Of a stretch of 64,000 nt of DNA, positions 15,660 to 24,711 are shown piece after piece. Source of the stretch: Stenotrophomonas maltophilia (GTDB lineage Bacteria; Pseudomonadota; Gammaproteobacteria; Xanthomonadales; Xanthomonadaceae); NCBI RefSeq assembly GCF_004920835.1, contig NZ_QFHO01000001.1:248001-312000 (forward strand), written 5' to 3'. Both the position numbers and the translations under genes were made by a program. Positions within the stretch are counted from its first letter, which is position 1, and each line of letters opens with the position of its first letter. Under the pieces are notes generated by a model that ran no database searches, had not been told where the DNA came from, and was given only the letters and a program-made list of their open reading frames with translations.

Positions 15660-16990
15660 CACCCGCCGCGCACCCGCTCGGCGGCGGCCGCATCGATGGC
15701 TTCGGGCAGATCGGTTTCGCGGTCGATCTGCGGGAAGTGGCGGCGCTCCATGCGGCGAATAGCAAAATGCATCCACGCCAGTGCAGCCGCAACCAGCACG
15801 AACAGCAGCATGAAACAGCTGCTCCAGATGCCCACGGCATCGTTCAATGCCCCGAACACGATCGGCAGGATGAAGCCACCCAGGCCGCCGATCATGCCGA
15901 CCACACCGCCCACCGCGCCCACATGCTTTGGGTAGTACACCGGAATGTGCTTGTAGACCGCGGCCTTGCCCAGCGACATGAAGAAGCCCAGCACGAACAC
16001 CAGCACGGTGAACATCACCACGCCGATCGCCAGATGGAAGTGGATCGGGCCGTGGATGCCTTTCACCACATATTCGGTATCCGGATAGGCCAGCAGGAAG
16101 GTGCAGATGGCCGACACACCGAAGGTCCAGTACATCACCCGGCGCGCACCCATCCGGTCCGACATCCAGCCACCGACCACGCGGAACAGGCTGGCCGGGA
16201 TCGAATAGCACGCCGCCAGCATGCCGGCGTGCCCCACGTCCATGCCGTAGGCGCCCACCAGGTAGTGCGGCAGCCACAGCGCCAGCGCCACGAAGCCACC
16301 GAACACGAAGAAGTAGTACAGCGAGAACCGCCACACCTGCAGGTTCTTCAGCGGTGCCATCTGCTCGGCGAACGGCACCGGCTTGACGTCATCACGGCGG
16401 CGCTGTTCCAGCGACGGATCTTCCTTGCTGAACAGGAAGAACAGCACCGCCGTGATCGCCAGCGCGACCGCCCAGACCTTGGCGACCATGGTCCAGCCGG
16501 CGGCCACCATCACCAACGGCGCCAGCAGCTTGGTCACCGCCGAGCCGATGTTGCCGGCACCGAAGATGCCCAGGGCGGTGCCCTGCTTGCTGGCCGGGAA
16601 CCACTTCGACACGTAGGCCACGCCCACCGAGAAGTTGCCGCCGGCGATGCCCACGCACAGCGCGGCGATCAGGAACTGGGTGTAGGTCTGCGCGTAGGTC
16701 AGCATCCAGGTGGCCACGGCGCCACACAGCATCACCAGCACCATCACCTTGCGGCCACCGAACTGGTCGGACCAGATGCCGAGGAAGACGCGGCTGACCG
16801 AGCCGGTCAGCACCGGCGTGGCGATCAGCAGGCCGAACTGGGTGTCATTCAAGCCGAGCTGTTGACTGATCTGGATGCCGATGATCGAAAAGATCATCCA
16901 CACCGCAAAGCACACGGTGAAGGCGAACGTGCTCAGCCACAGCGCACGCTGCTGCTGCCCGGCACTGGCGGGGGCAAGGGCCTGGTTCAT
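15659..16990 (-). CDS. narK1: Nitrate/nitrite MFS transporter NarK1
   Basis: This 443-aa major facilitator protein has twelve membrane helices. The NarK-family nitrate signatures are present: GIAGGNFSVGVAYVSKWFP in helix 5 and GVVGMIGGLGGFILPIVFG in helix 11. It has the NarK1-like shape (short loops, short N-terminus), usually a proton-coupled nitrate importer, whereas the gene at 24712 is a diverged second copy. It is the last gene of the narK2-narGHJI-ppiC-narK1 run, 23 bp after ppiC, with GAGGAG before the ATG. The NarK1/NarK2 split is inferred from similarity and position. Confidence 0.88.
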   Translation of the reverse strand: MNQALAPASAGQQQRALWLSTFAFTVCFAVWMIFSIIGIQISQQLGLNDTQFGLLIATPVLTGSVSRVFLGIWSDQFGGRKVMVLVMLCGAVATWMLTYAQTYTQFLIAALCVGIAGGNFSVGVAYVSKWFPASKQGTALGIFGAGNIGSAVTKLLAPLVMVAAGWTMVAKVWAVALAITAVLFFLFSKEDPSLEQRRRDDVKPVPFAEQMAPLKNLQVWRFSLYYFFVFGGFVALALWLPHYLVGAYGMDVGHAGMLAACYSIPASLFRVVGGWMSDRMGARRVMYWTFGVSAICTFLLAYPDTEYVVKGIHGPIHFHLAIGVVMFTVLVFVLGFFMSLGKAAVYKHIPVYYPKHVGAVGGVVGMIGGLGGFILPIVFGALNDAVGIWSSCFMLLFVLVAAALAWMHFAIRRMERRHFPQIDRETDLPEAIDAAAAERVRGG

Positions 16991-17013
16991 GAATTCTCCT
17001 CGTTCAAGGGGGT

Positions 17014-17913
17014 TCAGCCGATATCCGCTTCGGCTTCGATCTCATCCAGCCCGCGCACCGGGTAGCGCTCCTGCAGTTGCAGCAGGTAGGCCTGCACCTC
17101 GCGCTGCCGTACCTGCAATTCCAGGTAGTCACGCAGCTGCGGCAACACGGCCTCGAACGGTTGCGGCTGGCCTTCCTCGCGGGCATCGACGCAGACCACG
17201 TGGTAGCCCCAGCGCGATTCCACCGGGAAGCCGGCCAGGCCCTCGCGCAGGCGGAACACCTGGCGGTCGAACTCCGGCGTGGTCTGTCCGCGCTGCAGCC
17301 AGCCCAGGTCGCCGCCCTCGCTGCTGGACGGGCAGCGCGAATGGCGCAGGGCGAAATCGGCGAACAGGTGTGGCGACTCCTTCAGCAGCCCGACCAGCCG
17401 CTCGCCTTCGGTGCGTGCGGCGAAGCGCCCGGCCACGTCGTCGGCCGGCGCGGCCAGCAGGATATGGCGCAGGCGCACGCGATCGGGCGAGCGGAAGCGC
17501 TCCGGGTTCTGCTCGAAATAGCGGCGGCAGTCCTCGTCGGTCGGTACGCGGTCTTCGATCGCGTCTTCCAGCAGTTGCTGGATCAGCACTTCCTCGTCGC
17601 TGACCCGATTGCCCTCCGGTGCCTGCAGGCCCAGCCGCTGCGCTTCCAGGCGCAGCAGCTCGCGCACCACCAGAGCACGTGCCGCTTCGGCACGTGACTG
17701 TTCCGGGCGCATCGCCCGGTGGTGCTGCATCTCGCGAGCGATGTCGGCCTCACTGATCGCGGTCTCGTCCACGAACAGCCGGCACGGTGCCGGCTGCCCG
17801 AGCGAGCGCGTTCCCTGCTCCGCCGGGTCGTGGTGGTGCGAATGGGCCTCGGACGGAACCGGGGCATTGGAGTCGATCACGGTGATCGGCAGGAATTTCG
17901 GCAGGCTGCCCAT
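17014..17913 (-). CDS. Parvulin-type peptidyl-prolyl isomerase (PpiC/NifM-like)
   Basis: This 299-aa protein has a parvulin rotamase domain at about 155-255 (RVRLRHILLAAPADD, GGDLGWLQRGQTTPEFDR, GFPVESRWGYHVVCVD). A NifM/SurA-like helical segment precedes it (about 55-150). No signal peptide is visible, so it probably acts in the cytoplasm. An N-terminal His cluster (EAHSHHHDP) may bind metal. It starts 3 bp after narI; the same gene type lies in narGHJI operons of pseudomonads, where it is presumed to help nitrate reductase folding. The substrate is inferred from position. Confidence 0.85.
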   Translation of the reverse strand: MGSLPKFLPITVIDSNAPVPSEAHSHHHDPAEQGTRSLGQPAPCRLFVDETAISEADIAREMQHHRAMRPEQSRAEAARALVVRELLRLEAQRLGLQAPEGNRVSDEEVLIQQLLEDAIEDRVPTDEDCRRYFEQNPERFRSPDRVRLRHILLAAPADDVAGRFAARTEGERLVGLLKESPHLFADFALRHSRCPSSSEGGDLGWLQRGQTTPEFDRQVFRLREGLAGFPVESRWGYHVVCVDAREEGQPQPFEAVLPQLRDYLELQVRQREVQAYLLQLQERYPVRGLDEIEAEADIG

Positions 17914-17916
17914 GAA

Positions 17917-18624
17917 CTACTCCCGCGGACCATAGCGCAGCGTGGCCTGGCGACGGCGCACCACCTGGTATGGCCTCCACAGGTAGCTGATAGGAATGCT
18001 CCACACGTGCACCAGGCGGGTGAACGGCGCGATCAGGAACAGGGTCAGGCCCAGGAAGATATGCATCTTGTAGACCCAGCTGACGCCCTCGATATAGTCG
18101 GCGGCACCGGCGCGGAAGGTCACGATGTGCTGCGCCCACTCGGCCAGCTGCACCATCACCCCACCGTCCAGGTGACCGGATGAGATGCGGATGCTGTACA
18201 GGCCCAGGCACAGCTGGGCGAACAGCAGCACCAGCACCACGGTGTCGCCGAAGCTGCCAGTGGCACGCACGCGCGCATTGAAGAGGCGGCGTACCAGCAG
18301 GATGCTGATGCCGATGAAGCACAGTGCGCCGAACACGCCGCCCACCACCATCGCCAGCATCTGCTTCTGCGACGAGGTGATGAAGTGCTCGTACACCGCG
18401 TGCGGGGTCAGCAGGCCGACCAGGTGGCCACCGAGGATGGCCAGGATGCCGATGTGGAAGCAGTTGCTGCCGATCCGCATGCCCTTGTCCGACAGCATCT
18501 GGCTGGAGCCGGTGCGCCAGGTGTACATGGCCTTGTCGTAGCGCGCCCAGCTGCCGATCAGCAGCACCGCCACGGCGATGTACGGGTAGTACTGGAAGGC
18601 GAATTGATGCAGGGAGTAACTCAT
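17917..18624 (-). CDS. narI: Respiratory nitrate reductase gamma subunit NarI (cytochrome b)
   Basis: This 235-aa integral membrane subunit has five helices. It oxidises quinol and carries two b-type hemes. The family opening is FQYYPYIAVAVLLIGSWARY. Heme-ligand histidines occur in helices 2 and 5 (FHIGILAILGGHLVGL, then KMHIFLGLTLFLIAPFTRLVH). The ATG at 18624 overlaps the narJ stop by 4 bp. Length matches the family (about 225-240 aa). Confidence 0.95.
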   Translation of the reverse strand: MSYSLHQFAFQYYPYIAVAVLLIGSWARYDKAMYTWRTGSSQMLSDKGMRIGSNCFHIGILAILGGHLVGLLTPHAVYEHFITSSQKQMLAMVVGGVFGALCFIGISILLVRRLFNARVRATGSFGDTVVLVLLFAQLCLGLYSIRISSGHLDGGVMVQLAEWAQHIVTFRAGAADYIEGVSWVYKMHIFLGLTLFLIAPFTRLVHVWSIPISYLWRPYQVVRRRQATLRYGPRE

Positions 18625-19301
18625 GGCTGGACCTCTCGATGCGAAGGACGGGCCGGCGAACGCACGGGTGGCTTGCAGTCTTCGGAGGGTGCCTCGGCGC
18701 CGAAGCGCACCGCCTCCTCCTCCCACAAGCGGTCCATGGCCTCGGCGGTATCGTCGCGGACTTCCTCGCTGGCACGCTGGCGCAGCGCCTGCAGATCGGC
18801 CTTGCCGTTGCCGGCTTCGACCAGGATCTCGAACAGCACCCGGTGCGGCAGCTCGCGCTCGGCGGCACGCGCCGCCAGCATCCCGGCGATATGGCCGATG
18901 TGGTGCAGCCACTCGCGGGCCTCGCTGCCGGGGCGATGGGCCAGGAACTCCAGCAGCAGTGGCAGGTAGTCCGGGAGCTCGCGCGCATCCAGTTCGAAGC
19001 CGTTGCGGCGGTAGGTTTCGACCAGATCGACCATGGCCTGGCCACGGTCGCGCGACTCGCCATGGATGTGTTCGAACAGCAGCAGGCTCATCGAACGGCC
19101 GCGGTCGAAACTGGCCAGCCATGCCGCCTGCGCATCCAGCGCGTCGGTATCCAGCAGTTGCTGCACGAAGCTGCGCAGCTGCTGGCGGCGGGCGGTGTTC
19201 AGCGCCGTGTCGTCGCAGGCGGCGAGCAGTTCCTCGCCGTGCTGCCACAGTTCTTCACGGGGGTAATCCAGCAGCACCCCGACCAGCTTGAGCACGCTCA
19301 T
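18621..19301 (-). CDS. narJ: Nitrate reductase assembly chaperone NarJ
   Basis: This is a cytoplasmic redox-enzyme maturation protein of the TorD/NarJ family, 226 aa. It helps insert the molybdenum cofactor and FeS centre into NarG. The family opening is VLLDYPREELW, with SLLLFEHIHGESRDRGQAMV near residue 85. The end is charged (PSEDCKPPVRSPARPSHREV). The ATG at 19301 has AAGGAGG upstream with ideal spacing; a GTG one codon earlier is less likely. The narH stop overlaps by TGATG. The junction sequence is identical to the one between narG and narH. Confidence 0.93.
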   Translation of the reverse strand: MSVLKLVGVLLDYPREELWQHGEELLAACDDTALNTARRQQLRSFVQQLLDTDALDAQAAWLASFDRGRSMSLLLFEHIHGESRDRGQAMVDLVETYRRNGFELDARELPDYLPLLLEFLAHRPGSEAREWLHHIGHIAGMLAARAAERELPHRVLFEILVEAGNGKADLQALRQRASEEVRDDTAEAMDRLWEEEAVRFGAEAPSEDCKPPVRSPARPSHREVQP

Positions 19302-20845
19302 CACACCACCTCCTTGCGGCGGTGGTTCGGACCCTTGTCCACCACGAAGGTGGTGCTCTTGCGCTGGCCGAACAGGTCGGCCGGGCTATCACCGTTGCAG
19401 CCGTTGCCGAAGGTGAAGCCGCAGCCGCCGCGCTCGCCGAAGGCATCGTTGGCATACTCGCGGTGGCCGGTCGGAATCACGAAACGGTCCTCGTAGTTGG
19501 CGATGGCCAGGTAGCGATACATCTCTTCCACCTGGGCGATGCTCAGCCCGGTCTGCTCCAGCACTGCGGTGTCTTCCACGCCGTCCACGTTCTTGGCACG
19601 GCGCCAGGCACGCATGGCCATCAGCCGTTCCAGCGCGCGCACCACCGGCGCCTCGTCACCGGCCGTCAGCAGGTTGGCCAAGTAGCGCATCGGGATGCGC
19701 AGCGAGGCCACGTCCGGCAGCTCACCGCTCATGCCCACGCGGCCACGCTCGGCAGCGGACTGGATCGGAGACAGCGGCGGTACGTACCAGACCATCGGCA
19801 ACGTCCGGTATTCCGGGTGCAGCGGGAGCGCCAGCTTCCAGTCGATCGCCAGCTTGTACACCGGCGACTGCTTGGCTGCATCCAGCCAGCTGTCCGGGAT
19901 GCCCTCCTTGCGCGCGGCAGCGATCACCTCCGGGTCATTCGGGTCCAGGAAGATATCCAGGTGGGCCTGGTACAGGTCCTTCTCGGCGGCCACCGAGGCG
20001 GCCTCAGCGATGCGGTCGGCGTCGTACAGCATCACGCCCAGGTAGCGGATGCGGCCCACGCAGGTTTCCGAACATACGGTCGGCTCACCCATCTCGATGC
20101 GCGGGTAGCAGAAGATGCACTTCTCCGACTTGCCGCTCTTCCAGTTGTAGTAGATCTTCTTGTACGGACAGGCCGACACGCACATGCGCCAGCCACGGCA
20201 CTTGTCCTGGTCGATCAGCACGATGCCGTCTTCCTCGCGCTTGTAGATCGCACCCGACGGGCACGCCGACACGCAAGCCGGGTTCAGGCAGTGCTCGCAC
20301 AGACGCGGCAGGTACATCATGAAGGTCTTCTCGAAGGCGCCGTAGATCTCCTTCTGCACCTGGTCGAAGTTGTAGTCGCGCGAGCGCTTGCTGAACTCCG
20401 AACCCAGGATCTCCTCCCAGTTCGGGCCCCACTCGATCTTCTGCATGCGCTCGCCACTGATCAGCGAACGCGGCCGCGCGGTGGGCTGGTGCTGGCTGTC
20501 CTTGGCGGTGTGCAGGTTCTGATAGTCGAAATCGAACGGCTCGTAGTAGTCGTCGATCTGCGGCAGGTCCGGGTTGGCGAAGATCTTGGCCAGCATGCGC
20601 CAACGGCCACCTGCACGCGGTACCAGCTTGCCGGCGCGGGTACGCACCCAGCCGCCGTTCCACTTGTCCTGGTTTTCCCATTCCTTCGGGTAGCCGATGC
20701 CCGGCTTGGTTTCCACGTTATTGAACCAGGCGTATTCGACGCCCTCGCGCGAGGTCCAGACGTTCTTGCAGGTGATCGAGCAGGTATGGCAGCCGATGCA
20801 CTTGTCCAGGTTCAGCACCATCGCGATCTGTGCACGGACCTTCAT
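19301..20845 (-). CDS. narH: Respiratory nitrate reductase beta subunit NarH (FeS)
   Basis: This 514-aa cytoplasmic electron-transfer subunit carries four iron-sulfur clusters between NarI and NarG. Cysteine groups are visible at DKCIGCHTCSITCKN (residues 15-29), LCEHCLNPACVSACPSGA, and DKCRGWRMCVSACPYKK. The Trp in the last one marks the [3Fe-4S] ligand set of NarH. CIFCYPRIEMG and CSETCVGRIRYLG supply the rest. The ATG at 20845 follows AAGGAGG and overlaps the narG stop (TGATG). Its C-terminus KEVV repeats that of NarG. Confidence 0.97.
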   Translation of the reverse strand: MKVRAQIAMVLNLDKCIGCHTCSITCKNVWTSREGVEYAWFNNVETKPGIGYPKEWENQDKWNGGWVRTRAGKLVPRAGGRWRMLAKIFANPDLPQIDDYYEPFDFDYQNLHTAKDSQHQPTARPRSLISGERMQKIEWGPNWEEILGSEFSKRSRDYNFDQVQKEIYGAFEKTFMMYLPRLCEHCLNPACVSACPSGAIYKREEDGIVLIDQDKCRGWRMCVSACPYKKIYYNWKSGKSEKCIFCYPRIEMGEPTVCSETCVGRIRYLGVMLYDADRIAEAASVAAEKDLYQAHLDIFLDPNDPEVIAAARKEGIPDSWLDAAKQSPVYKLAIDWKLALPLHPEYRTLPMVWYVPPLSPIQSAAERGRVGMSGELPDVASLRIPMRYLANLLTAGDEAPVVRALERLMAMRAWRRAKNVDGVEDTAVLEQTGLSIAQVEEMYRYLAIANYEDRFVIPTGHREYANDAFGERGGCGFTFGNGCNGDSPADLFGQRKSTTFVVDKGPNHRRKEVV

Positions 20846-23800
20846 CACACCACCTCCTTGGCGGCGGCCGGTACAGCCTCGCCCGTCGCTCCTGCGCGTC
20901 CTGCGCCCGCGACACTCGAACTTCCTTGTTCATCGTCAAGCCAATCGATCTTGTCCATCTTGCGCACGATCACGAACTCGTCGCGGTTGGTGCCGCAGGT
21001 GCCGTAGTAGTTGAAGCCGTAGGCCAACTGCGCGTAACCGCCGATCATGTGGGTGGGCTTGAGCACGATGCGGGTCACCGAGTTGTGGATGCCGCCGCGG
21101 GTGCCGGAAATCTCCGAACCCGGCACGTTGATGATGCGTTCCTGGGCGTGGTACATCATCGCCATGCCTGGCATCACGCGCTGGCTGACCACCGCACGCG
21201 CGGCGATCGCACCGTTGACGTTGAACAGCTCGATCCAGTCGTTGTCGACGATGCCGGCACTGCGCGCGTCGTCCTCGCTGATCCACACGATCGGGCCACC
21301 GCGCGACAGCGTCTGCATGATCAGGTTGTCGCTGTAGGTGCTGTGGATGCCCCACTTCTGGTGCGGGGTGATCCAGTTCAGCACGATCTCCTTGTTGCCG
21401 TTCGGGCGCTGGTTCAGCAGCGGCTCCACCGTGCGCGTATTGACCGGCGGCCGGTAGCCCATGAAGGCCTCGCCGAAGTCGATCATCCACTCATGGTCCT
21501 GGTAGAACTGCTGGCGACCGGTCACCGTGCGCCACGGAATCAGCTCGTGCACGTTGGTATAGCCGGCGTTGTAGCTGACGTTGTCGTCTTCCAGGCCCGA
21601 CCAGATCGGCGAGGAGATGATCTTGCGCGGCTGCGCCTGGATGTCACGGAAGCGGATCGCCTCGTGCTCCTTGCCCACCGCCAGATGAGTGTGCTCGCGA
21701 CCAGTGAAGGTGCCCAGCGATTCCCAGGCCTTCACCGCCACATGGCCGTTGGTCTCCGGTGCCAGGTGCAGGATCACCTCGGCCGCGTCGATCGCGGTCG
21801 AGATGGCCGGACGGCCCTGGCTCACACCCTCGTCGTGCACGGTGTGGTTGAGTTTGCCGAGGAATTCGACTTCGTGCTTCGTGTCCCAGCTCATGCCCTT
21901 GCCGCCGTTGCCCAGCTTGTCCAGCAGCGGGCCCAGCGAGGTGAACTTGCGGTACAGGTTGGGGTAGTCGCGCTCCACCACTGTCATCGACGGCATGGTC
22001 TGGCCCGGAATGGCCTCGCACTCGCCCTTCTTCCAATCAGCCACGCCGAACGGCATGCCCAGCTCGTTGGGGGTGTCATGTAGGGTCGGCACCAGCACCA
22101 GGTCCTTCTCCACGCCCAGCACACCGGGCGCCATCTCGCTTACGGTGCGGGCAACTTCCTTGAAGATCTCCCAATCACTGCGCGATTCCCACGCAGGATC
22201 CACCGCCTTCGACAGCGGGTGGATGAACGGGTGCATGTCCGACGTGTTGAGATCGTCCTTCTCGTACCAGGTGGCCGTTGGCAGCACGATGTCCGAGTAC
22301 AGCGCGGTGGTGCACATGCGGAAGTCCAGCGTCACCAGCAGGTCGAGCTTTCCTTCCGGCGCTTCGTCGCGCCACTTCACTTCCTCCGGCTTGACCGCGC
22401 CCATCTCGCCCAGGTCCTTGCCCTGCAGGCCGTGGCGCGTACCCAGCAGGTGCCGCAGCATGTATTCGTGGCCCTTGCCCGAGGAACCGAGCAGGTTCGA
22501 GCGCCAGATGAACATCATGCGCGGGTGGTTCTGCTGCGCGTCCGGATCGGCAAAGGCGAAGTCCAGCGAACCATCTTTGAACTTGCCCAGCGCATAGTCG
22601 GCCGGGGCCACGCCGGCCGCTTCGGCCTCGCGCACCAACTGCAGCGGGTTGCGGTCCAGCTGCGGTGCGCTCGGCAGCCAGCCCATGCGCACCGCACGCA
22701 GGTTCAGGTCGGCCAGGCTGCCGCTGTACTTGCTGGCGTCGGCCAGCGGCGACAGCAGCTCATCCACCTGCAGCTTCTCGTAGCGCCACTGCCCGGTGTT
22801 GAAGTAGAAGAACGAGGTGCCGTTCATGTGGCGCGGCGGGCGGCTCCAGTCCAGGCCGAAGGCCAGCGGCTGCCAGCCGGTCTGCGGGCGCAGCTTTTCC
22901 TGGCCCACGTAATGCGCCCAGCCGCCACCGGTCTGGCCCACGCAACCGCACATGATCAGCATGTTGATCAGGCCGCGGTAGTTCATGTCGTTGTGGAACC
23001 AATGGTTCATCCCGGCGCCGACGATGATCATCGAACGGCCATGGGTCTTGTCGGCGGTGCGCGCGAACTCGCGGGCGATCTCGATCACCTCGGCGCGCGA
23101 CACGCCGGTGATGCGCTCCTGCCACGCCGGTGTGCCCGGCACCATGTCATCGAAGCTCGATGCCACGTTGCCGCCGCCAAAGCCACGGTCCACGCCGTAC
23201 TGGGCCAGCAGCAGGTCGTAGACCGTGGCCACAAGGGTCTCGTCACCGTCGGCCAGCGCCAGGCGACGCACCGGGATGTTGCGTTCCAGTACCTCGTCGG
23301 CCGGTGCGGCGGTCCAACCTTCCGACTCGATGCCACCGAAGTACGGGAAGCTGACCGCCTCGATGCCCTCATGGGCGTCGGCCAGGCTCAGGCGCAGGCG
23401 CGTATGGGCGCCATTGCTTTCCTTCTCCTCGATGTTCCACTTGCCCTTCTCGCCCCAGCGGAAACCGATCGAACCGTTGGGCACCACGATCTGGCCGCTG
23501 GTCTCGTCCAAAGCCAGCGTCTTCCAGTCCGGATTATTGGCTTCACCCAGGCCACCCAGCTCGCTCGCACGCAGGAACCGGCCCGCCACCAGACGGCCAT
23601 CGTCGCGGCGCTCCAGTCGCACCAGCATCGGCATGTCCGAGTACTGTCGGCAGTAGTCCTGGAAGTACTGCGAGGGCGAATCGACGTGGAACTCGCGCAG
23701 GATCACATGGCCGAAGGCGAATGCCAGCGCCGCATCGGTGCCCTGCTTGGGGTGCAGCCAGTGATCGGTCAGCTTGGCCAGCTCGGAATAGTCCGGGCAG

Positions 23801-24639
23801 ATCGCCACCGTCTTGGTGCCGTTGTAGCGCGCCTCGGTGAAGAAATGCGCATCGGGCGTGCGCGTCTGCGGCACGTTCGAGCCCCAGGCGATGATGTAAC
23901 GGCTGTTGTACCAGTCGGCCGATTCGGGCACGTCGGTCTGCTCGCCCCAGATCTGCGGCGAGGCCGGCGGCAGGTCGCAGTACCAGTCATAGAAGGACAG
24001 GCAGGCGCCGCCCAGCAGCGACAGGTAGCGCGCGCCGGCGGCGTAGGACACCATCGACATCGCCGGAATCGGCGAGAAGCCGACCACGCGATCCGGGCCG
24101 TACTGCTTCACCGTGTACAGGTTGGAGGCGGCGATGATCTCGTTGGCCTCTTCCCACTGCAGGCGCACGAAGCCACCCATGCCACGGCGGGTCTTGTACG
24201 AACGCGCCTTCTCCTTGTCCTCCACGATGCTGGCCCAGGCATCGACCGGGCCCTTGCTCTTGCGCGCCTCGCGCCACAGGCGCAGCAAAGTGCCGCGGAT
24301 CAGCGGGTACTTCAGCCGGTTGGCGCTGTACAGGTACCAGGAATAGCTGGCGCCACGCGGGCAGCCACGCGGTTCATGGTTGGGCAGGTCCGGGCGCGTG
24401 CGCGGGTAGTCGGTCTGCTGGGTCTCCCAGGTGACCAGGCCGTTCTTGACGTAGATCTTCCAGCTGCAGGAGCCGGTGCAGTTCACGCCGTGGGTGGAGC
24501 GTACGATCTTGTCGTACTGCCAGCGCGCGCGGTAGCTGTTCTCCCAGTCACGGCCTTCGCTCTTGGCGAATCCGTGGCCATCGGCAAAGGTCTGGGGGTC
24601 ACGCTTGAAGAACTGCAAGCGATCGAGGAAATAACTCAT
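20845..24639 (-). CDS. narG: Respiratory nitrate reductase alpha subunit NarG
   Basis: This is the catalytic subunit of membrane-bound nitrate reductase, 1264 aa, the usual length. It reduces nitrate to nitrite at a bis-MGD molybdenum centre facing the cytoplasm. Near residues 50-56 the HGVNCTGSCSW segment supplies FS0 cluster ligands, and TQQTDYPRTRPDLPNHEPRG follows. A conserved YLSLLGGACLSFYDWYCDL region and the C-terminal MYHAQERIINVPGSEISGTR are also typical. No Tat leader with cleavage site is seen, as in E. coli NarG. It starts 72 bp after narK2 and is cotranscribed with narHJI. Confidence 0.97.
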   Translation of the reverse strand: MSYFLDRLQFFKRDPQTFADGHGFAKSEGRDWENSYRARWQYDKIVRSTHGVNCTGSCSWKIYVKNGLVTWETQQTDYPRTRPDLPNHEPRGCPRGASYSWYLYSANRLKYPLIRGTLLRLWREARKSKGPVDAWASIVEDKEKARSYKTRRGMGGFVRLQWEEANEIIAASNLYTVKQYGPDRVVGFSPIPAMSMVSYAAGARYLSLLGGACLSFYDWYCDLPPASPQIWGEQTDVPESADWYNSRYIIAWGSNVPQTRTPDAHFFTEARYNGTKTVAICPDYSELAKLTDHWLHPKQGTDAALAFAFGHVILREFHVDSPSQYFQDYCRQYSDMPMLVRLERRDDGRLVAGRFLRASELGGLGEANNPDWKTLALDETSGQIVVPNGSIGFRWGEKGKWNIEEKESNGAHTRLRLSLADAHEGIEAVSFPYFGGIESEGWTAAPADEVLERNIPVRRLALADGDETLVATVYDLLLAQYGVDRGFGGGNVASSFDDMVPGTPAWQERITGVSRAEVIEIAREFARTADKTHGRSMIIVGAGMNHWFHNDMNYRGLINMLIMCGCVGQTGGGWAHYVGQEKLRPQTGWQPLAFGLDWSRPPRHMNGTSFFYFNTGQWRYEKLQVDELLSPLADASKYSGSLADLNLRAVRMGWLPSAPQLDRNPLQLVREAEAAGVAPADYALGKFKDGSLDFAFADPDAQQNHPRMMFIWRSNLLGSSGKGHEYMLRHLLGTRHGLQGKDLGEMGAVKPEEVKWRDEAPEGKLDLLVTLDFRMCTTALYSDIVLPTATWYEKDDLNTSDMHPFIHPLSKAVDPAWESRSDWEIFKEVARTVSEMAPGVLGVEKDLVLVPTLHDTPNELGMPFGVADWKKGECEAIPGQTMPSMTVVERDYPNLYRKFTSLGPLLDKLGNGGKGMSWDTKHEVEFLGKLNHTVHDEGVSQGRPAISTAIDAAEVILHLAPETNGHVAVKAWESLGTFTGREHTHLAVGKEHEAIRFRDIQAQPRKIISSPIWSGLEDDNVSYNAGYTNVHELIPWRTVTGRQQFYQDHEWMIDFGEAFMGYRPPVNTRTVEPLLNQRPNGNKEIVLNWITPHQKWGIHSTYSDNLIMQTLSRGGPIVWISEDDARSAGIVDNDWIELFNVNGAIAARAVVSQRVMPGMAMMYHAQERIINVPGSEISGTRGGIHNSVTRIVLKPTHMIGGYAQLAYGFNYYGTCGTNRDEFVIVRKMDKIDWLDDEQGSSSVAGAGRAGATGEAVPAAAKEVV

Positions 24640-24711
24640 CGGGGGTCTCCCTTTGCGGACATCGGCATCGTGGCTGTGTGTGTCATCTGGCTGCGGTGCG
24701 TTTTCATGTCG

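Noticed and set aside
15599-17065. 488-codon plus-strand frame rich in His and Gln
   Set aside because: It mirrors narK1 on the opposite strand; no ribosome site or family motif.
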